DNA of 64,000 nt, taken from positions 1,860,001 through 1,924,000 of the forward strand of contig NZ_CP149822.1 of NCBI RefSeq assembly GCF_038396755.1, given 5' to 3'. Positions 52,651 to 61,998 of this stretch are shown piece after piece (the stretch's first letter is position 1; each line of letters begins with the position of its first letter). The DNA is from Chitinophaga pollutisoli (GTDB lineage Bacteria > Bacteroidota > Bacteroidia > Chitinophagales > Chitinophagaceae). Position numbers and translations under genes: made by a program. Below the pieces are notes generated by a model. It had not been told where the DNA came from and did no database searches. It saw only the letters and a program-made list of their open reading frames with translations.

Positions 52651-53865
52651 ATGAATTTACACGAGTACCAGGCTAAAGAACTGCTGAAAAAATACAATGT
52701 ACCGGTACAGGAAGGTATCCCGGTTGACACGCCCGAAGCTGCCGCAGAGGCTTACAAGCAACTGAAGGTGCAGTTTGGAAACGAGTTCGCCGTTGTAAAG
52801 GCGCAAATCCATGCGGGAGGCCGCGGGAAAGGGAAAGTACGTGGTACCGAACAACGCGGCGTTGCCGTGGGTAAAAACGCGGAAGATGTAAAAACCATCG
52901 CCGGAAATATCCTCGGTGGCACCCTCGTTACGATCCAGACCGGCGAAGCCGGAAAGGTTGTCAATAAAGTATTGGTAGCGCAGGACGTTTACTATCCCGG
53001 CGCCAATCCCATAAAGGAATTTTACCTCTCTATCCTCCTCGACCGCGCCACCGGCCAGAACGTGATCATGTATTCCACCGAAGGCGGTATGGACATCGAG
53101 GAAGTTGCGCATAACACGCCCGACAAGATCTTTAAAGAATGGGTATACCCCGGCGGCAAGCTCGAAGGCTTCCAGGCGCGTAAAATCGCCTTCAACTTCG
53201 GCCTCTCCGGCGAAGCTTTCAAAAACATGGTGAAATTCGTGACCAACCTGTATAACGCATACGTTGGCCTCGACGCTGCCATGCTCGAAATCAACCCCCT
53301 CTTCAAAACCAGCGACGAAAAAATCATCGCGGTGGATTGCAAACTGAACCTGGACGACAACGCACTGATCCGCCACCCCGAACTCGTTGCCCTGCGCGAC
53401 ATCACCGAAGAAGATCCTACCGAAGTGGAAGCAGGCAAATACAACCTCAACTTCGTGAAACTCGACGGTAACGTGGGTTGCATGGTGAACGGCGCAGGCC
53501 TCGCCATGGCTACGATGGACATGATCAAGCTCTCCGGTGGCGAACCCGCCAACTTCCTGGACGTAGGCGGCACCGCCAACGCCCAAACCGTGGAAGCCGG
53601 TTTCCGCATCATCCTGAAGGATCCGAAAGTGAAAGCCATCCTCATCAACATCTTCGGCGGTATCGTTCGTTGCGACCGTGTGGCGCAAGGCGTTATCGAC
53701 GCTTACAAATCCATCGGCAACATCAGCGTTCCCATCATCGTTCGCCTGCAAGGCACCAACGCTCCCGAAGCCAAAGCCCTCATTGAAGAAAGCGGCCTGA
53801 AAGTACAATCCGCGATCCTCCTCAGCGAAGCGGCAGCACTCGTAAACAAAGCCGTAAGCGCATAA
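52651..53865 (+). CDS. sucC: Succinyl-CoA synthetase beta subunit
   Basis: TCA-cycle enzyme subunit, 404 residues. ATP-grasp N-terminal domain (MNLHEYQAKELLKKYNVPVQ, AGGRGKGKVRG), AMLEINPLF and IIAVDCKLNLDDNA metal/nucleotide residues, and the C-terminal CoA-ligase domain GGTANAQTVEAGFRI, INIFGGIVRCD. The length is normal. No sucD follows, only a terminator, so the alpha subunit must be encoded elsewhere. Confidence 0.96.
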   Translation: MNLHEYQAKELLKKYNVPVQEGIPVDTPEAAAEAYKQLKVQFGNEFAVVKAQIHAGGRGKGKVRGTEQRGVAVGKNAEDVKTIAGNILGGTLVTIQTGEAGKVVNKVLVAQDVYYPGANPIKEFYLSILLDRATGQNVIMYSTEGGMDIEEVAHNTPDKIFKEWVYPGGKLEGFQARKIAFNFGLSGEAFKNMVKFVTNLYNAYVGLDAAMLEINPLFKTSDEKIIAVDCKLNLDDNALIRHPELVALRDITEEDPTEVEAGKYNLNFVKLDGNVGCMVNGAGLAMATMDMIKLSGGEPANFLDVGGTANAQTVEAGFRIILKDPKVKAILINIFGGIVRCDRVAQGVIDAYKSIGNISVPIIVRLQGTNAPEAKALIEESGLKVQSAILLSEAAALVNKAVSA

Positions 53866-53894
53866 GCCGCCGGTTTTATCATATTTTTCCTGGG

Positions 53895-53923
53895 AAAGAC
53901 GGTCGGTTTGACCGTCTTTTTCT
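53895..53923 (+). terminator. Terminator of sucC
   Basis: A 10-bp stem AAAGACGGTC/GACCGTCTTT with a 5-nt loop and T-rich tail, about 30 nt after the stop. Confidence 0.88.
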
Positions 53924-53993
53924 TTTGTAACCGGCACCATTCCCCTGCCCCGGCCCCCGTTGTGTCACTCCCTTCAACGGCAGCGCGCTGTCG

Positions 53994-54017
53994 GCGGATG
54001 CATCCGCGGTAATTTTG
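53994..54017 (+). promoter_or_regulatory. 14-bp palindrome next to a -7 box
   Basis: GCGGATGCATCCGC (53994-54007) is a perfect palindrome, 2 nt upstream of TAATTTTG (54010-54017). The position would let a regulator block the promoter of the DUF4407 gene. Palindromes of this length also arise by chance. Confidence 0.35.
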
Positions 54018-54096
54018 CGTTCCGGGCCGAAAAAATGCCTATTTTTATGGTCCATCCTTCCTTGCTAAAACATGACGGCCTAAAATCACGAACAGC

Positions 54097-55101
54097 ATGT
54101 TACGAATCCGTCATTTCTTCCTTATCTGCTCGGGCGCTCACCTGCCCCTGCTTCGCCGCGCACCTGCCGAAACCAACAAGTACGCCGGCATCGGCGCCAC
54201 TATTTTCTTTACCGGCCTCTTTGCCGCCCTCGCAGCCGGTTACGCCTTATGGACCGTTTTCCGGACCCCCTGGGCTGCCGTAGGGTTCGCCCTGCTGTGG
54301 GGCCTCATGATCTTCAATCTCGACCGCTACATCGTGTCGAGCCTCAAGAAACGCGACCGCTTCGGCAAAGAGCTCTGGATGGCATTGCCGCGTATCATCC
54401 TGGCGGTCATGATCGCCGTAGTAATCTCCAAACCCCTGGAGCTGAAGATCTTCGAACGTGAAATCCTCGCAGAGCTCACCCTCATGGAACAGGAGCAACG
54501 GCAGGCGGAAGACTCCCTCGTCCGTGGCGCCTTCACCGCCCGCAAGGCAGAACTGGCCACACGGATGACGGCCCTCCAGGCCCAGGTTGCCACACAAACC
54601 GCCCGCGTCGACACCCTCCAGCTGCGCGCCCAGGAAGAAGCCGACGGCACCGGCGGCTCCCGCGTCAAAAATCTTGGCCCCATCTACAAAGCCAAAAAAG
54701 CCGACGCCGACAGCGCCACCGCGGCCCTGCAAGCCCTCCAGGCACAACGCGCCGCCCTCACCGCCGATATCCGCGCGGAAGACGATAGCCTTGCCGCACG
54801 CATCCTCGCCCTCGAACGCCACAAACCCGACGGCATGGCCTCCCGCCTGGAAGCACTCGGCCGCATCACCCAAAAAAGCGCCCCCATCCAATGGGCCAAC
54901 TGGTTCATCATGCTGCTCTTCATCGCACTCGAAACCGCACCCGTATTCGTAAAACTCATCTCGCCACGGGGACCCTACGACGATCTGCTCGACCAACACG
55001 AATTCACTTTCGCCATGCATCGGAAAGAAAAGAAAGCTATCCTCCAAATGCAGACCGACACCCGCATACGCAAAGCGGAGGAAGAAACCGCATACGTGTA
55101 G
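54097..55101 (+). CDS. DUF4407-domain membrane protein
   Basis: A 334-residue inner-membrane protein. Helices at about residues 29-53 and 58-75 are followed by a short conserved loop (GLMIFNLDRYIVSSLKK) and a third helix (~93-112). A long Ala/Gln/Arg-rich coiled-coil (~120-250) and a fourth helix near 270 (WFIMLLFIALETAPVFVKLIS) follow. The LDRYIV motif and layout match DUF4407. Function unknown. Confidence 0.85.
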   Translation: MLRIRHFFLICSGAHLPLLRRAPAETNKYAGIGATIFFTGLFAALAAGYALWTVFRTPWAAVGFALLWGLMIFNLDRYIVSSLKKRDRFGKELWMALPRIILAVMIAVVISKPLELKIFEREILAELTLMEQEQRQAEDSLVRGAFTARKAELATRMTALQAQVATQTARVDTLQLRAQEEADGTGGSRVKNLGPIYKAKKADADSATAALQALQAQRAALTADIRAEDDSLAARILALERHKPDGMASRLEALGRITQKSAPIQWANWFIMLLFIALETAPVFVKLISPRGPYDDLLDQHEFTFAMHRKEKKAILQMQTDTRIRKAEEETAYV

Positions 55102-55149
55102 CCACCCACATTTGCTAATCACCCGAAGTTTGCGTACATTAAACATACT

Positions 55150-55560
55150 ATGCAGGTACATCTTAAAACCATCCATGAAACGAGTGCGGCGGCTGGCTGG
55201 GCGGGCCCGCGCAGTCTCGTCATCGACCGTACCCCACGCGCAGGCGGACTGGGTATCGGGTTCAGCGGGGAAGAATTGTTCATGATGTCGATCGCCGCGG
55301 GTGTCTGCAACAGCCTGTACCGCGAAGCCGCGGAACGGGGCATCCCCGTGGCCCACGTGGAAATCGTGGTCAACGGCGACTGGGGCGGCGAGCCCGTGCA
55401 GGCGCGCAACATCCGGTACGACATCACACTGGAATCCACCGCCCCACGTGAGGAAGTGGAGGCGCTCATCCGTAGCGTAGACCAAACGGCCGATATCCCC
55501 CAATCGCTGCGCGCGGGCACCCCGGTAAAACTCAATTCGATCGACGTGCGCAAGGGCTAA
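55150..55560 (+). CDS. OsmC-family protein
   Basis: A 136-residue OsmC/Ohr-like protein. Family features include the GGLGIGFSGEELFMMSIAAGVCNSLYREA helix with one Cys and the later SVDQTADIPQSLRAGTPVKL. The second catalytic Cys of true Ohr peroxidases (usually in a VCPY-type motif) is not present (DQTADIPQ), so peroxidase activity is doubtful. Confidence 0.8.
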   Translation: MQVHLKTIHETSAAAGWAGPRSLVIDRTPRAGGLGIGFSGEELFMMSIAAGVCNSLYREAAERGIPVAHVEIVVNGDWGGEPVQARNIRYDITLESTAPREEVEALIRSVDQTADIPQSLRAGTPVKLNSIDVRKG

Positions 55561-55665
55561 AACAGCCAGGGAACAGCGACCGGTTGCGGGAATACCGGCA
55601 AATCTTCCGGTCATTTATCCGGGAATAGCATGCATTTTTCCAGGTATCCTCATAAATCCCTTTCC

Positions 55666-56568
55666 ATGCAACCCCTACACATCCTCACATCCGGCTTTCT
55701 GTTCCTTTCCCTGCACCTGCATGCGCAAGATGCAAAAACGACCATACAGTCCGCTGGCCAACGGCAGGCGGAAGCTTTCCACCAGGGCCGCGCAGCGGAG
55801 ATCAGTGCGTTTTATGCGCCGGAGGCTGTTGTCATGCCCGAGTTCCATTCCATTCTTTATGGCAGCAAAAGCGTGGGACAGTATTTTGACCACTGGCTGC
55901 GGGGTACCGGTTACAGCCAAGTTACCCGGCAGATCGCGGATATCCGGGAGTCGGGGGCATTCGCCATCGAAGCGGGCACATTCCAGCAGCAGTTCGGGCA
56001 AACCGGGAAAGATACCAGCTTGTACAACGCCAAATACCTCCGCGTCTGGAATCTCCGCGACCGGAAAACCCCGCGCATCATAGCGGAAATCTGGGGCTCG
56101 GTGCAGTGGTTCGAGCGGTCGGTGCTCCCGCAGATACCCGACTTCCCGGCGGCGGCGCCCGCTTCTTCCGTTGCCCCGGCGGTAGCAGTACAAATCACGC
56201 GACGGAACGAACAGATCAGGCAGCTCGTGTCCGCCAGGAACGGCTCGGCGCATGCGCAATTGTTTGCGCCGGATGCGATTTATATGCCTTATTATGAGCA
56301 AATGCACGTCGGGTTCGACAGTATACAGGCGTATTTCGTACGCCACGAAAGGCCCGACGACCTTCTCATCGATTCACTCGATATCCGGTATGCCAATATG
56401 ATCCAACTCAGTGAAGACCTGGTGCTGGAGAACGGATATTATAAAGTCCGCTGGCATACGAAAGCCGACCCAACAGGCGGCACCGGCAGCGGGAAGAGTG
56501 TGAATATCTGGAAGAAAGAAGAAAACGGGGAATGGAAACTATTCCGGCAGATGGTCAATCATGACTGA
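55666..56568 (+). CDS. Exported protein with two SnoaL-like domains
   Basis: A 300-residue protein. The start at 55666 begins the signal peptide (MQPLHILTSGFLFLSLHLHAQ). Two NTF2/SnoaL-like (DUF4440-type) domains follow: one about 22-155 (QRQAEAFHQGRAAEISAFYAPEAVVMPE) and one about 180-300 (LVSARNGSAHAQLFAPDAIYMPYYEQM, KKEENGEWKLFRQMVNHD). No catalytic function can be assigned. It is convergent with the SprT-like gene, ending 2 nt from it. Confidence 0.75.
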   Translation: MQPLHILTSGFLFLSLHLHAQDAKTTIQSAGQRQAEAFHQGRAAEISAFYAPEAVVMPEFHSILYGSKSVGQYFDHWLRGTGYSQVTRQIADIRESGAFAIEAGTFQQQFGQTGKDTSLYNAKYLRVWNLRDRKTPRIIAEIWGSVQWFERSVLPQIPDFPAAAPASSVAPAVAVQITRRNEQIRQLVSARNGSAHAQLFAPDAIYMPYYEQMHVGFDSIQAYFVRHERPDDLLIDSLDIRYANMIQLSEDLVLENGYYKVRWHTKADPTGGTGSGKSVNIWKKEENGEWKLFRQMVNHD

Positions 56569-56570
56569 CA

Positions 56571-57191
56571 TTACTCGCTAACGAGCTCCACTTCATAAAC
56601 GGGACTGAAAAGATACACCCGCCGTGATTCGACTTCTTCGCAACGGATGCGCTTCCGGATTTTTTCCCCGCGCCGGAAAATGCGGCCGTCTTTCGTCCGG
56701 AAGAGCTGGCCAATGGGGAGTTGTTCCACCAGGTAATGGTTTTCTTTTTTGCGGTCGTACCGCATAAGCACGCGCATAAGCTCTTCATCGGAGCAGGAAG
56801 TGGCGCCGGGGTTGTGGAGACTTTTGCGGACGGCGGTTTCGACGTCGATCGGCATATAACCTTTGCCGATGAATTCTTTCAGGATTTTACCGTATTCGTT
56901 TTTCCATTCACGGCCGTGTGCGGAAACGGAATTGCCGTAGATATTAAAAGTGGTGAGATGGGCGATTTCGTGGAGAAGGGTGAGCAGGAAAGCGTATTTG
57001 TTCAGGCCACCGTTGATGCTGATGCGGTGGCCCTTGCCCTGAAATGGGTGGCGATAGTCGCCGAGCACGCTCTGGCGCTCGCGGGTGATGGTTAGGTGGA
57101 CCCGGAATTCGGTGATGTAGGCGATTACCTGCTCGAAAGTGCTTTCCGGCAGGTAGGCAGCCAATGCTTGTAAAGGATGTTCTTGCTTCAA
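56571..57191 (-). CDS. SprT-like zinc-metalloprotease-fold protein
   Basis: A 206-residue cytoplasmic protein with the SprT-type zinc motif HEIAHLTTFNIYG (HExxH, about residues 74-78) and a downstream HGREWK that supplies a third ligand. The C-terminal part has one Cys near 132 rather than a full zinc ribbon. DNA-protein crosslink repair is known for eukaryotic Spartan; the bacterial role is unclear. Confidence 0.82.
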   Translation of the reverse strand: MKQEHPLQALAAYLPESTFEQVIAYITEFRVHLTITRERQSVLGDYRHPFQGKGHRISINGGLNKYAFLLTLLHEIAHLTTFNIYGNSVSAHGREWKNEYGKILKEFIGKGYMPIDVETAVRKSLHNPGATSCSDEELMRVLMRYDRKKENHYLVEQLPIGQLFRTKDGRIFRRGEKIRKRIRCEEVESRRVYLFSPVYEVELVSE

Positions 57192-57194
57192 CGG

Positions 57195-57593
57195 CTACTC
57201 AGGTTTCTTCTGCCGGATGCTGGCGCGGAACAGCTGCCAGGTTTCCAGCACGGTATACACGAGGTAAAAGAACAGCAGGATGAAGATGGTGGCCTTGCTG
57301 ACGTGGTCGCGGTTGGCGAATACATACGCGCCGATGCCCGCCACGCAGAGCACAAGCTTGCTCAGCGTGGAGGCATAGACAGATCTTACGAAAACGTTCG
57401 GATTGGCCGCAGACAGGCCTTTTTTGCTGCGGGAATAACCAACCAGGGTAATGAGCGCGAGCACGATATTGCCGATAATGAGAACGGGGAAATGCACGCC
57501 CAGGGAGGTGAGCCATCCTTTCTCCAGAATAAATAACAAACTCGTAATCGCCGCGAACACTGCCGCCAGCCAGAAAATAAATTTATCGGTCAT
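57195..57593 (-). CDS. Small four-helix membrane protein beside AtpZ
   Basis: A 132-residue inner-membrane protein with four hydrophobic segments (about 5-22, 33-53, 73-90, 99-118). No named family is certain. Its start lies inside the end of atpZ (11-nt overlap) and its position resembles the small ATP-synthase-associated membrane gene found between atpZ and atpB in Bacteroidota. No F0F1 subunit genes follow here. Confidence 0.6.
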   Translation of the reverse strand: MTDKFIFWLAAVFAAITSLLFILEKGWLTSLGVHFPVLIIGNIVLALITLVGYSRSKKGLSAANPNVFVRSVYASTLSKLVLCVAGIGAYVFANRDHVSKATIFILLFFYLVYTVLETWQLFRASIRQKKPE

Positions 57594-57819
57594 GCCTGCT
57601 GGTATCTTTTACAATTTGCCACAAAAGTAGGGCTAAAGCGAGTAAAGAAAAAATGATCATGAACAAAGGAAAACCCAGGTCCACTTTTTGGTCCAGCAGG
57701 TAACCCAGCCATAGCGCCACACCGATCCCGGCCATCATTTGGAAGGCCAGTCCGGCATACCGCAACAGCAGGTTAGACGGCTTCTGTTTCTGTTTCTTCC
57801 TGGATGACGGGTCTTCCAT
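57583..57819 (-). CDS. atpZ: AtpZ/AtpI-family protein
   Basis: A 78-residue two-helix membrane protein: Lys-rich N-terminus, then AGLAFQMMAGIGVALWLGYLLDQKVDLGFPLFMIIFSLLALALLLWQIV. This is the AtpZ/AtpI hairpin with the conserved G-x3-G and LGYLLD. Members help F0F1 ATP synthase assembly or Mg2+ supply. The start at 57819 overlaps the bactofilin 3' end by 47 nt. Confidence 0.82.
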   Translation of the reverse strand: MEDPSSRKKQKQKPSNLLLRYAGLAFQMMAGIGVALWLGYLLDQKVDLGFPLFMIIFSLLALALLLWQIVKDTSRHDR

Positions 57820-58231
57820 GTTTGGATGCTGCGGTGGTGGCTGACTCGGAGCGCGCAGGCGGAGCGTCGGCCGGGTCCATATAGCAGCGGCCATTGAACT
57901 TCACGGTGGGCTCCATTTCGAAATGCGCGGTATAGATATCGCCTTTGATGTAGGCGTTGCCTTTCAGGAACAATAAATCGTCTACCTTGATGATCCCGGT
58001 CACTTTACCGAGGATATCGGCGCTATTGCAGATCAGATCTCCCAGGATCTCCCCTTCCGGTCCTACCACGATTTTCGCTTTGGTAGAAACCAGGCCTGTT
58101 ACCTGTCCATCGATACGGATATCCCCTTCACACACAATATCCCCCTGAATAGTGGTTCCGTTCCCGATAAGGTTGATGTTAGACGAAGGCATAATGCTCT
58201 TGCCTTCACTTTTCTTACTTTGGTTAAACAT
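57773..58231 (-). CDS. Bactofilin (polymer-forming cytoskeletal protein)
   Basis: A 152-residue cytoskeletal protein forming beta-helical filaments. The central repeats are typical: TIQGDIVCEGDIRIDGQVTGLV, KIVVGPEGEILGDLIC, ADILGKVTGIIKVDDLLFLKGNAYIKGDI. Flexible tails lie on both sides. It is co-directional with atpZ and the upstream coiled-coil membrane gene, a conserved Bacteroidota grouping. Confidence 0.92.
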   Translation of the reverse strand: MFNQSKKSEGKSIMPSSNINLIGNGTTIQGDIVCEGDIRIDGQVTGLVSTKAKIVVGPEGEILGDLICNSADILGKVTGIIKVDDLLFLKGNAYIKGDIYTAHFEMEPTVKFNGRCYMDPADAPPARSESATTAASKHGRPVIQEETETEAV

Positions 58232-58285
58232 AGGTCAGAAGGTTTTTCGTTTTAATAAAGATGGTGTAAGATAGTGAAAAAATAT

Positions 58286-58681
58286 TTAATAGGTACTGTT
58301 TTCGACTTTCGGGACCTTCAGCATGGTGGTATCCAGCTGGATGTTGCCTCCGATTACATTTTTCAGGTTCTGGAGGTAGCGGTCGCGGGTGGAAATGGCG
58401 CGCTCGAGGGAATCGGTGCGCATTTTAAGCTGCAGGAACTCTTTGCGCTGCTTCAGGTCGCCATACCCCGGGATGTAATACCGCAGGGGAGTGAACACCA
58501 CCGTTGCCACCGTAATCGCTACCAGGAGCACAAACAGGGTGCTCAGGGCCACGTATACGCTCATGCGGGATAGCCGGAAAGCCGTCACTTCCTCATAGGT
58601 ATCGTCGTTCATGATCACCAGGCGGTATTTATGGTTCAACCGGTCGAGGCTTCTCCCCTTATTTTTGTCTTCAGTAGCCAT
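58286..58681 (-). CDS. Membrane coiled-coil protein resembling the N-terminus of M23 peptidases
   Basis: A 131-residue protein. An N-terminal basic segment with LNHKYRLVIMNDDTYEEVTAFRLSRM, one membrane helix (~43-65), FTPLRYYIPGYGDLKQRKEFLQLK and a coiled-coil. These features match the N-terminal part of envelope M23-family peptidases in Bacteroidota, but the protein ends after KVPKVENSTY without any peptidase domain. None is found in the next 60 bases in any frame. It could be a stand-alone scaffold acting with the adjacent bactofilin. Confidence 0.65.
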   Translation of the reverse strand: MATEDKNKGRSLDRLNHKYRLVIMNDDTYEEVTAFRLSRMSVYVALSTLFVLLVAITVATVVFTPLRYYIPGYGDLKQRKEFLQLKMRTDSLERAISTRDRYLQNLKNVIGGNIQLDTTMLKVPKVENSTY

Positions 58682-58873
58682 ATGTCTGCAAAGATGTAAA
58701 GATTGAAGATTTTACCGAAATATCCATCAAAAATTCATAATTTGTAAAAACGAATTACGAAAAGCCCCAAGTTAGCCCCTATTACGCACAGACGTGAAAA
58801 AAATTATCCTATCTTTAAAATATTTTTTACCATAAAAAAGTTAATAAAGAAGTATTTACCGACCTGGCTTTAC

Positions 58874-61800
58874 ATGCATTGTTCTAATATATCTCTATTA
58901 CGTGCCGGATTGATGGGATGGATATTCGTATTCGCCGCTTCCGCCACGGTTTTCGGACAGGAAAAACCTGCCACACAGCCCCCGGCCAGGCCCGAGAAGC
59001 CCCTTAAGGTGGAAGACCGGCGCCCCCCGTCAGAAAAAATGGCCTCCAAGCCGTACTCCTTCACCCGCAGGGTGGTACAGAATACCGTGACCCGGTACAA
59101 CTATTACTATCACGCAAAACTTAAACTGGAAAAAGTCCTCGCCGGCATCAACAGTCAGCGGCAGGACAATTATAATATCTTCCTACCCTTCTACCCTTAT
59201 ACTGTCGAAAAGCTCAACCTCGACGTTAACGAGCTGGACTCCGTGATCCACAAAGCCTCCGTGGCCGTGCAGATCCACGATCCGCGCGGCCGCTGGATCG
59301 ACGATTGCTATCTCCTCGTAGGGAAGGCTTATTATTACAAAGGCGACTGGGAAAATGCCTTTACCACTTTCCAGTTCATCAATACCAAATTCGCGCCCAA
59401 AAAGAAATCCGATTATAACGCGGTGGTGGGCAGCAACCAGAACGACTTGCTGTCGATTTCCAGCCGCGAAAAGGAAAAAACCTGGTACGACCGCCAGTTC
59501 CGGCATACAGTGGCCCGCAACGACGCATTTCTGTGGCAGGCGCGCACCCTCATCGAGCAAAATAAGCATGACGAGGCGCAATCGCTGCTCAACATTCTCG
59601 AAACCGACCCTTATTTCCCCCGCCGGCTCGACGGGCAGCTGGCCGAGCTCCAGGCCTGGAAATTCTATAAACAGGGCATGTACGCCGAAACCATCGAACC
59701 GCTGAAAACAGCCCTGAAGAAAGGCAGCAGCGGCCGTGACCAGAAGGCGCGCATGTACTACATCCTCGGACAGCTCTACGCCTGGAAGGGGCAGCACGAC
59801 TCGTCCATGACCGCCTTCCGCGAGGTGATCGCCGCCAAACCCGACGCCACGATCGATTTCAACGCCCGGGTGCAAATCGCCAAAGCCAATACCAAAGTGA
59901 ATGGCGGCAGCCTCGAAGAAAGCATCGCCGCGCTGCAAAGCATGCTCCGTAAAGAACGCTTTTTCCCCTTCCGCGACGCGATCTGGTATAATATGGCGGT
60001 ACTGTGCGCCAATGAAGACCCCGAACGCGCCATTGCTTTTTTGAATGAATCACTGCGGGTGGAAAGCGCCAACATGTTCCAGAAAACCCTGACTTTCAAA
60101 GGGATGGCAGACATCAACTATTTCCGGAAAAATTACCGCGACGCACAACGATACTACGACAGCACCGCTTCCATTATGGGGCCCGATTTCCATGACCGCG
60201 ACGTTGTGAACGCCCGGAAAGAAACGCTGGGCGCGGTGGCGGAGAAAGTGCAGATCATTCATGACGAAGACAGCCTGCAGCAAATCGCCAGTCTTTCCCC
60301 GGCAATGCGCGACTCCTTCCTCGTCGCCCAGGTGGCCGCCATCAAGGCCGCCAAGAACCCGCCGGTGGAAAGCGGAAAGAAAGGCGGAGGCACCTCCGCG
60401 AGGGACAATGCGCCTTTCGCCGTCAGCAAAAACAACAATAATTCGGCTTTCGGTCCCAATACGGAAGGTGGTGAGTGGTATTTTTATAACCAAACCAATA
60501 AATCATCCGGGTTCAGCGAGTTCCGCCGGCGCTGGGGCAACCGTGCACCGGTCGACAACTGGCGCCGCAGCCAGGCAAGTTCGTTGCTAGCGGGTAACAA
60601 TAATTCCAGCAGCATCGGCAGCGTTCCGGAAACGGAAGGGACCGAAGGCAGCGGGGCGCCGTCCATCGCCGACCTCCCGGCCGACAGCATCACGACAACG
60701 TTGCTGGCCAGCCGCCTGCCCGATACCCCTGAGAAACTGGAAACTTCCCGTTCGCGCCAGCAAGACGCATTCTACGATCTCGGCAAACTTTACAACGATA
60801 AGCTCGACGATACCCGTGAGGGGATTCATACCTACGATTCCCTGCTCCTGCGGTTCCCGGAACATCCGCGCAAGGTGGAAGTGCTTTACAGCCTGTATGC
60901 CTGGCATAACAAGCTGAATCACAACGACCAGGCAGCGAAATTCAAGAACCAGATCCTCACCCAGTTTCCCGGCAGCCAGTACGCCAGCATCCTAACGTAT
61001 GGCCTGGAGAAGAAGGAGGACAAGGAGAAAACGCAGGCCGCCGCAGCCATTTATGAAGCCGCGTATAATGCTTTCCGCAGTGGAAACTACGATACCGTGT
61101 TCGTGTTGCGCAAGGTATCCGATTCCACGGTGGGTTACAGTTCGCTTCAGCCGAAATTCGATTTGCTGGAGGCTATGGCCATCATCAAAACGCGCCCCGA
61201 CGACGAAGGCAAAGCCGCCATCGCTTCGGTGATCACGAAATATCCGGGAGACGCCGCCATACTCGGCCAGGCCAAAGCGATCCAGGAAGCCCTTGAGCGC
61301 CGCCAGCAGCTGACCGAGTACCTCGCCAACCTGGAAATCAAACGCGACAGCAGCGGAACGGCCATCGTAGACGAGAACATCCGCATCCGGTATCCCTGGC
61401 AAACACCAACGCCCGACCTGCCGGACTCCCTGGCCCTGAAAGCCAAAGCGGATTCCGCGGCAGCCGTGGCAAACATGACACCTCCCGCCCCGGTGAAACC
61501 TGTAACTCCTTACCAGCTTGGCGACGAAAAGGCATCGATTCCGCACTTTGTGGTGATCCACTTCGACCGGGTTTCGAAAGTCCTGATTGACGAGGCCGTG
61601 ACCCAATTCTCGAAATACAACAGCGAAAAACACGCATCCCAGCAGCTGCAAACCAGCATGTATGCCCTTACGCCGAATGAAATCATGGTGATCGTAAGGT
61701 TGTTCCCCGATGAGAATAAAGCACTTACGTATTTCGACGAGGTGTCCCGCGTGGCAAGTGAAACCATTATCCCGCGGATACGGCCCACCGACTACCAGCT

Positions 61801-61897
61801 ATTCATCATTTCCAGGGAAAACTTCATATTGTTAAATAATACCAAAGACCTGGAGGGCTACCGCAAATTCTTTGGCAACAACTACATAACGGAATAA
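58874..61897 (+). CDS. porW: Type IX secretion/gliding protein PorW/SprE
   Basis: TPR-rich envelope protein of 1007 residues that links the type IX secretion machinery in Bacteroidota. An N-terminal signal or membrane segment (~12-29) is followed by YSFTRRVVQNTVTRYNYYYHAKLKLEKVL, which is typical of PorW/SprE. Tandem TPRs (~95-460), a low-complexity Asn/Ser/Gly-rich linker (~490-590) and further TPRs (~615-820) follow. A C-terminal domain includes HFVVIHFDR. In known members a lipobox Cys is near the N-terminus; here the signal reads FAASATVFGQ without one. Divergent from the coiled-coil gene. Confidence 0.88.
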   Translation: MHCSNISLLRAGLMGWIFVFAASATVFGQEKPATQPPARPEKPLKVEDRRPPSEKMASKPYSFTRRVVQNTVTRYNYYYHAKLKLEKVLAGINSQRQDNYNIFLPFYPYTVEKLNLDVNELDSVIHKASVAVQIHDPRGRWIDDCYLLVGKAYYYKGDWENAFTTFQFINTKFAPKKKSDYNAVVGSNQNDLLSISSREKEKTWYDRQFRHTVARNDAFLWQARTLIEQNKHDEAQSLLNILETDPYFPRRLDGQLAELQAWKFYKQGMYAETIEPLKTALKKGSSGRDQKARMYYILGQLYAWKGQHDSSMTAFREVIAAKPDATIDFNARVQIAKANTKVNGGSLEESIAALQSMLRKERFFPFRDAIWYNMAVLCANEDPERAIAFLNESLRVESANMFQKTLTFKGMADINYFRKNYRDAQRYYDSTASIMGPDFHDRDVVNARKETLGAVAEKVQIIHDEDSLQQIASLSPAMRDSFLVAQVAAIKAAKNPPVESGKKGGGTSARDNAPFAVSKNNNNSAFGPNTEGGEWYFYNQTNKSSGFSEFRRRWGNRAPVDNWRRSQASSLLAGNNNSSSIGSVPETEGTEGSGAPSIADLPADSITTTLLASRLPDTPEKLETSRSRQQDAFYDLGKLYNDKLDDTREGIHTYDSLLLRFPEHPRKVEVLYSLYAWHNKLNHNDQAAKFKNQILTQFPGSQYASILTYGLEKKEDKEKTQAAAAIYEAAYNAFRSGNYDTVFVLRKVSDSTVGYSSLQPKFDLLEAMAIIKTRPDDEGKAAIASVITKYPGDAAILGQAKAIQEALERRQQLTEYLANLEIKRDSSGTAIVDENIRIRYPWQTPTPDLPDSLALKAKADSAAAVANMTPPAPVKPVTPYQLGDEKASIPHFVVIHFDRVSKVLIDEAVTQFSKYNSEKHASQQLQTSMYALTPNEIMVIVRLFPDENKALTYFDEVSRVASETIIPRIRPTDYQLFIISRENFILLNNTKDLEGYRKFFGNNYITE

Positions 61898-61958
61898 TAT
61901 TTGCGATACAAACAAGTTAGCTATGCCGCCCGGCCTATGAAACGCAGGGGAAAAAGCA

Positions 61959-61966
61959 TAATTTTG
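61959..61966 (+). promoter_or_regulatory. -7 box of the penicillin-binding protein gene
   Basis: TAATTTTG, 32 nt before the ATG at 61999. Confidence 0.6.
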
Positions 61967-61998
61967 CAGCAAACAGACTGTTTCACACTTTTTAATAT

